Positions 61,000 to 64,000 of a stretch of 64,000 nt of DNA are shown here, one piece after another (position 1 is the stretch's first letter; the number at the start of each line of letters is the position of its first letter). Under the pieces are notes generated by a model. That model made no database searches. It saw only the letters and a list, made by a program, of their open reading frames with translations, and was not told the DNA's origin. The DNA lies in contig CAUYUJ010020171.1 of the NCBI GenBank assembly GCA_963575745.1, forward strand, positions 197,501-261,500, read 5' to 3'. Source of the DNA: Prorocentrum cordatum. Lineage: Eukaryota > Sar > Dinophyceae > Prorocentrales > Prorocentraceae. Made by a program: the position numbers and the translations under genes.

Positions 61000-61160
61000 T
61001 ATACACGCTAAGTGTTTCGCACTTTGCGTGTATCCTGTGTGGTAGGCTCTTAGCGTATATCCGAGAGCTGCGTCACCCGACCCAAGTTAGCGTGTGCTCC
61101 CCTGCGTTGCTTAGCGTGTCAGCGGTTCCGGTTTTTGCAGTGCCCGGAAGTACATGCACG
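61000..61160. repeat. Cluster of CTTAGCGTGT motifs in both orientations
   Basis: ACACGCTAAG, CTTAGCGTAT, GTTAGCGTGT, CTTAGCGTGT and CACGCTAAG occur within 160 bp. The spacing is irregular and no element boundary is clear. Confidence 0.5.
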
Positions 61161-62806
61161 CTAAGAACAGAATCGAGACCGTACGGTCCGATTTTTTCCG
61201 TCAGCCCGTAAACGTTCTGAGCACTCAGTACTAAAGTTCCCCTCGGTCTCTTTTGCTGCGCCGCCTTTCCCTTCCAACTGAAGGTTTGCGGCGCCATTGT
61301 ATCAACATTGCCAATGCATTTTGCAACTGATCTGTTGTGCTCTCCGTAAACATCCGCTCGCGCGAGTGACGTCCCTCTGGTCGGGCGCACAGACGCATGC
61401 AGTTACACTGGCATATTTGCTTAGCGGACACCCTAGCCATGGCGTCAAGTACGTCTTTTCCGAGATTCAACTTTGGACACTTATTAGAGGATGATCTACC
61501 GTAATATCCATACCAAGAGCCTACCAACAGGATCAAGGCAACGCCCGAATCCATGATGAGATCACGAAGCTGTGCTTCTCAGAGGTGAACCCTGCAACGA
61601 AGATCAATGCCACGGCTCAGAAGGAATCCGAAATATCGTCTTCGAGTCCGAGCCCCCCGACTGCGCCACGGACTCCGACTCGCGATTGTTCACTGAATCC
61701 CAGCATTAATTTCTCGTTGTCGTCGGGAAATTCGCCGGCAGGAGAAGGCCCTGGCCGCCGTGACACTCCACGGCCAGACGCAGACAAGGCGGAGGCATAC
61801 GCCGTGAGGTATGGGTCAACCGTCTTGGACAGACAACCATCGCCGCCCGGCGCCCATCAATCTTACGTGATCCCGTCCGATTGATCGGGTGAACAAATGA
61901 ATGACCACGCAACCTCTTCTTCGGCAGAAGGCCGATCAATCGAGTCGATTCCCCGCCTGAAAGGGGGGGCGGCTGCTGAGGCCCATCGGGGGGTGACTCC
62001 GAGGCCCGTGGTCTCGGGTCGTTTCCGACATTGGCTCAGGAACACCCGCCGACGCAATTGCCTTTTCGACAACCTGTGTCGCCGAAGCCTCGTGGGAAGA
62101 TCTGCAAGGTGGAATGGCAGAGATGATGGCCTGCCTGCCCGCGGCCGCTCAGCAGAAAGCCGAAGAGGCAAACTGGTCAAGAGTGCCCGCGGCGAAGCTG
62201 CCTCGGGGGGCCACCAGCCCGTCGGGCCAGATCCCCGCTCGCGAAGCGGACCAAGACGGAGGGAATTCCAGAGGAGAGCCAGGTGCTCCAACCAGGGGGC
62301 GGCCCCGGCGGCTGCGCACTTGGCCCCCCTCTTCCCCCCTCCCCGCCGGTCAGTCCGAAGAGGACGCTGCGCGCGGGGCGCCTGGAACTGAGTGCGACGA
62401 GAGCCCCTGCCCCTCGCACGCGCTATCCGCAGGCCAGGGGCACGGTGCCCGACCGACGCAGGACGTCGAGGGCCCCGTCGGGCGCATCGTCTTCCTCCGC
62501 TTGCACGGCGCGCTCGGACGCATCGAGTTTTCGCATCGACGAGTCGCGCGCGAATCAAGGCCCCGGGCGCGCGGCATTCCTTGGGCGCCGCTGCCCGGGA
62601 GGTCGATGGCAGTGCAAGCAGGCGGTCAGCTGTTACCTATGCGACTTGATATTTCTCTATCCTGATTGTCTCCACACTCGCGCACAGGCGCGCAGCGCTC
62701 CGTAGATTCGAGCGGGGGCGAGCCGGAGAGCGAAGGCGGGGGGCAATGGCCGAAGAGCGGGGCCAGGAGTTGGCGCGAATGGAAGACTGATCATGATGGC
62801 CGGAGT
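61161..62806. other. No gene recognised
   Basis: Ordinary mixed sequence. A plus frame from 62114 (MAEMMACLPAAAQQKAEEAN...) is open for 183 codons with some coding character, but overlapping frames are also open and no domain is recognisable. Confidence 0.35.
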
Positions 62807-63523
62807 TCAACAGCGCGCTGTTTCTCGCGTCCAGGCTTGGAGCGACCGATTCGCGATGATTCGCGGCATGGAGCAGGCTCGCGTCGCCCCAGAGCAGGCG
62901 ATGCGAGGGCCAGCAGAGCTCTGCGAGCTGGCCAGCAGGGCCGGGGCCTCGGCAGCCGCCGAGAAGCGTGCTCGAGCCCTCGCGCAGAGCGCCGCAGCTT
63001 TCTCCAACTGCTGGCGCGCGTGAAGTTCAGCCTGCTGTTGGTGCAATTTCTCTCGATGTGCCTCCCAATCCTCCATGGACCGCGTCGCTCTGCGCTCGGC
63101 ATTCAGGTCCACGATGGCCACCTCGTCAATCGCTGCTCGACCCTCTGAGTCCGCTCGAGCGCGGCGCGAACCTCGGCGGTAGCGCGAACGCAATTCGCGC
63201 GCGCGCGCTCCATTGGGGCCATGGCTTGCGCCTGTCGGCGAGCGTCGCCGACCTCGCCCCGCGCCTGCCCCATCGCCTCTGCGCTCTCGGCCGACGCCGT
63301 CCTCGAGACGGCCTCGGCGCTCAGTTGATCTGCCTGGGCCCCTCGAAACGCGGCCTTCGCATCCGCCTCCGGGAGAGATTCGCGCCTCAGCCGCCGTGAG
63401 CTCTTCGGCGACTCTGGTCATCGTCGCCTGCTGGGTTTCTCCAGCCCCCCAAGGCGCCCAGGCCCGACGCGCTCTTGTCACCGCGGGACTCGCCGGCCCG
63501 TGTCGGCTTGTCCTCATTGGCAA
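62807..63523 (-). pseudogene. Coiled-coil-like protein fragment, frame-broken
   Basis: On the minus strand two overlapping frames look coding in turn. One gives QQATMTRVAEELTAAEARIS. A shifted frame then gives DQLSAEAVSRTASAESAEAM, then ARRQAQAMAPMERARA. The first frame returns with RSMEDWEAHREKLHQQQAEL, then HARQQLEKAAALCARARARF. All are Ala/Glu/Arg-rich heptad-like helices. The shifts suggest a decayed coiled-coil gene or retroelement ORF1. No family recognised. Confidence 0.35.
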
Positions 63524-63543
63524 TGTCAGGAGTGCCCCCCCTC

Positions 63544-63768
63544 AGAGCCCCGAATCATCAGGGGTAACTCGGGTCAGGGATAACTCGGGTTCGTTCTTCG
63601 GGAATCCAAACCCGAGTTACCCCGGACCCGAGTTATCCCGGATAACTCGGGCGTCCAGAGCCCCGAATCATCAGGGGTAACTCGGGCCAGGGGTAACTCG
63701 GGTTCCTTTCTCGGGAATCCAAACCCGAGTTACCCCGGACCCGAGTTACCCCGGATAACTCGGGCGCC
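63544..63768. repeat. Tandem dimer of foldback units
   Basis: Two 112-113 bp units (63544-63656 and 63657-63768) start GAGCCCCGAATCATCAGGGG. Each folds on itself: GGGTAACTCGGGTC and GGATAACTCGGGTT pair with AAACCCGAGTTACCCC and GACCCGAGTTATCCC. The units differ at only a few bases. Confidence 0.92.
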
Positions 63769-64000
63769 CAACCCCCCTTTCTGCGCGCGCGCCGCAAAGG
63801 CCTTCTGGCGCGGCGCCGCGGGGGCCGAAGCGCCGTGGGACGGGGCGAAGTCTGTCTCTTCAGGCCGCCGGGGCGCGCCGGCCTCGGGCCGGCTCGCCCC
63901 GCCGTGCCCCGGGGCGCCCGCTCTCGGTCGACGTCCGCCCGCGCGCGCAGTCCCCGCTCTGGGCCAGCCTCGGGAGGAGGAGGAGGAGGAGGAGGAGGAG
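63769..64000. other. GC-rich sequence ending in a (GGA)n tract
   Basis: No gene is recognised up to 63973. GGA repeats begin at about 63974 and run off the window. Confidence 0.7.

Overview
This window looks like nuclear DNA of a dinoflagellate. It is GC-rich and dominated by (GGA)n/(CCT)n and (GAT)n tracts and by satellites. It holds an interstitial (TTTAGGG)n tract, decayed LINE and Ty1/copia elements of the kind common in dinoflagellates, and a cluster of relict dinoflagellate spliced-leader (DinoSL) sequences at the 5' end of one LINE. Nothing suggests a prokaryote or an organelle. The style fits a large dinoflagellate genome such as Prorocentrum, but the species cannot be fixed from sequence alone. 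Most long open frames are by-products of low-complexity repeats and are not called as genes.

Layout. 1-8.5 kb: satellites, a composite repeat, a minus-strand LINE 3' remnant with an RNase H domain. 8.9-16.8 kb: scattered plus-strand exons of a WD40-repeat gene, one pair of them separated by a 165-bp intron that is itself a transposable introner. 15.8 kb: interstitial telomeric repeats. 17-22 kb: mostly microsatellite. 22.4-24.5 kb: a plus-strand LINE remnant (YADD reverse transcriptase, RNase H). 26-27.4 kb: a GTCGCG-type minisatellite. 28.2-32.4 kb: the best-preserved retroelement, a LINE with tandem DinoSL relicts, ORF1, an APE-type endonuclease with its key residues, and a frameshifted reverse transcriptase. 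32.8-33.9 kb: a Ty1/copia remnant. 35.4-36.7 kb: another LINE 3' end. 37-64 kb: many short non-autonomous inverted-repeat elements and six copies in total of the introner family, interspersed with short plus-strand exon candidates coding Ala/Leu-rich helical segments that may belong to one very long, intron-rich gene.

Main result. A family of about 147-168 bp elements (TCAGGAGGGG...GGGCCCCTTNA) occurs six times with 5-bp target duplications. One copy sits exactly between two in-phase exons of a WD40 blade, and its AGGTC target duplication supplies both the 5' GT and the 3' AG. A related locus at 55.3 kb preserves the empty site of another copy. At least six further inverted-repeat families, defined by comparing copies inside this window, surround it.
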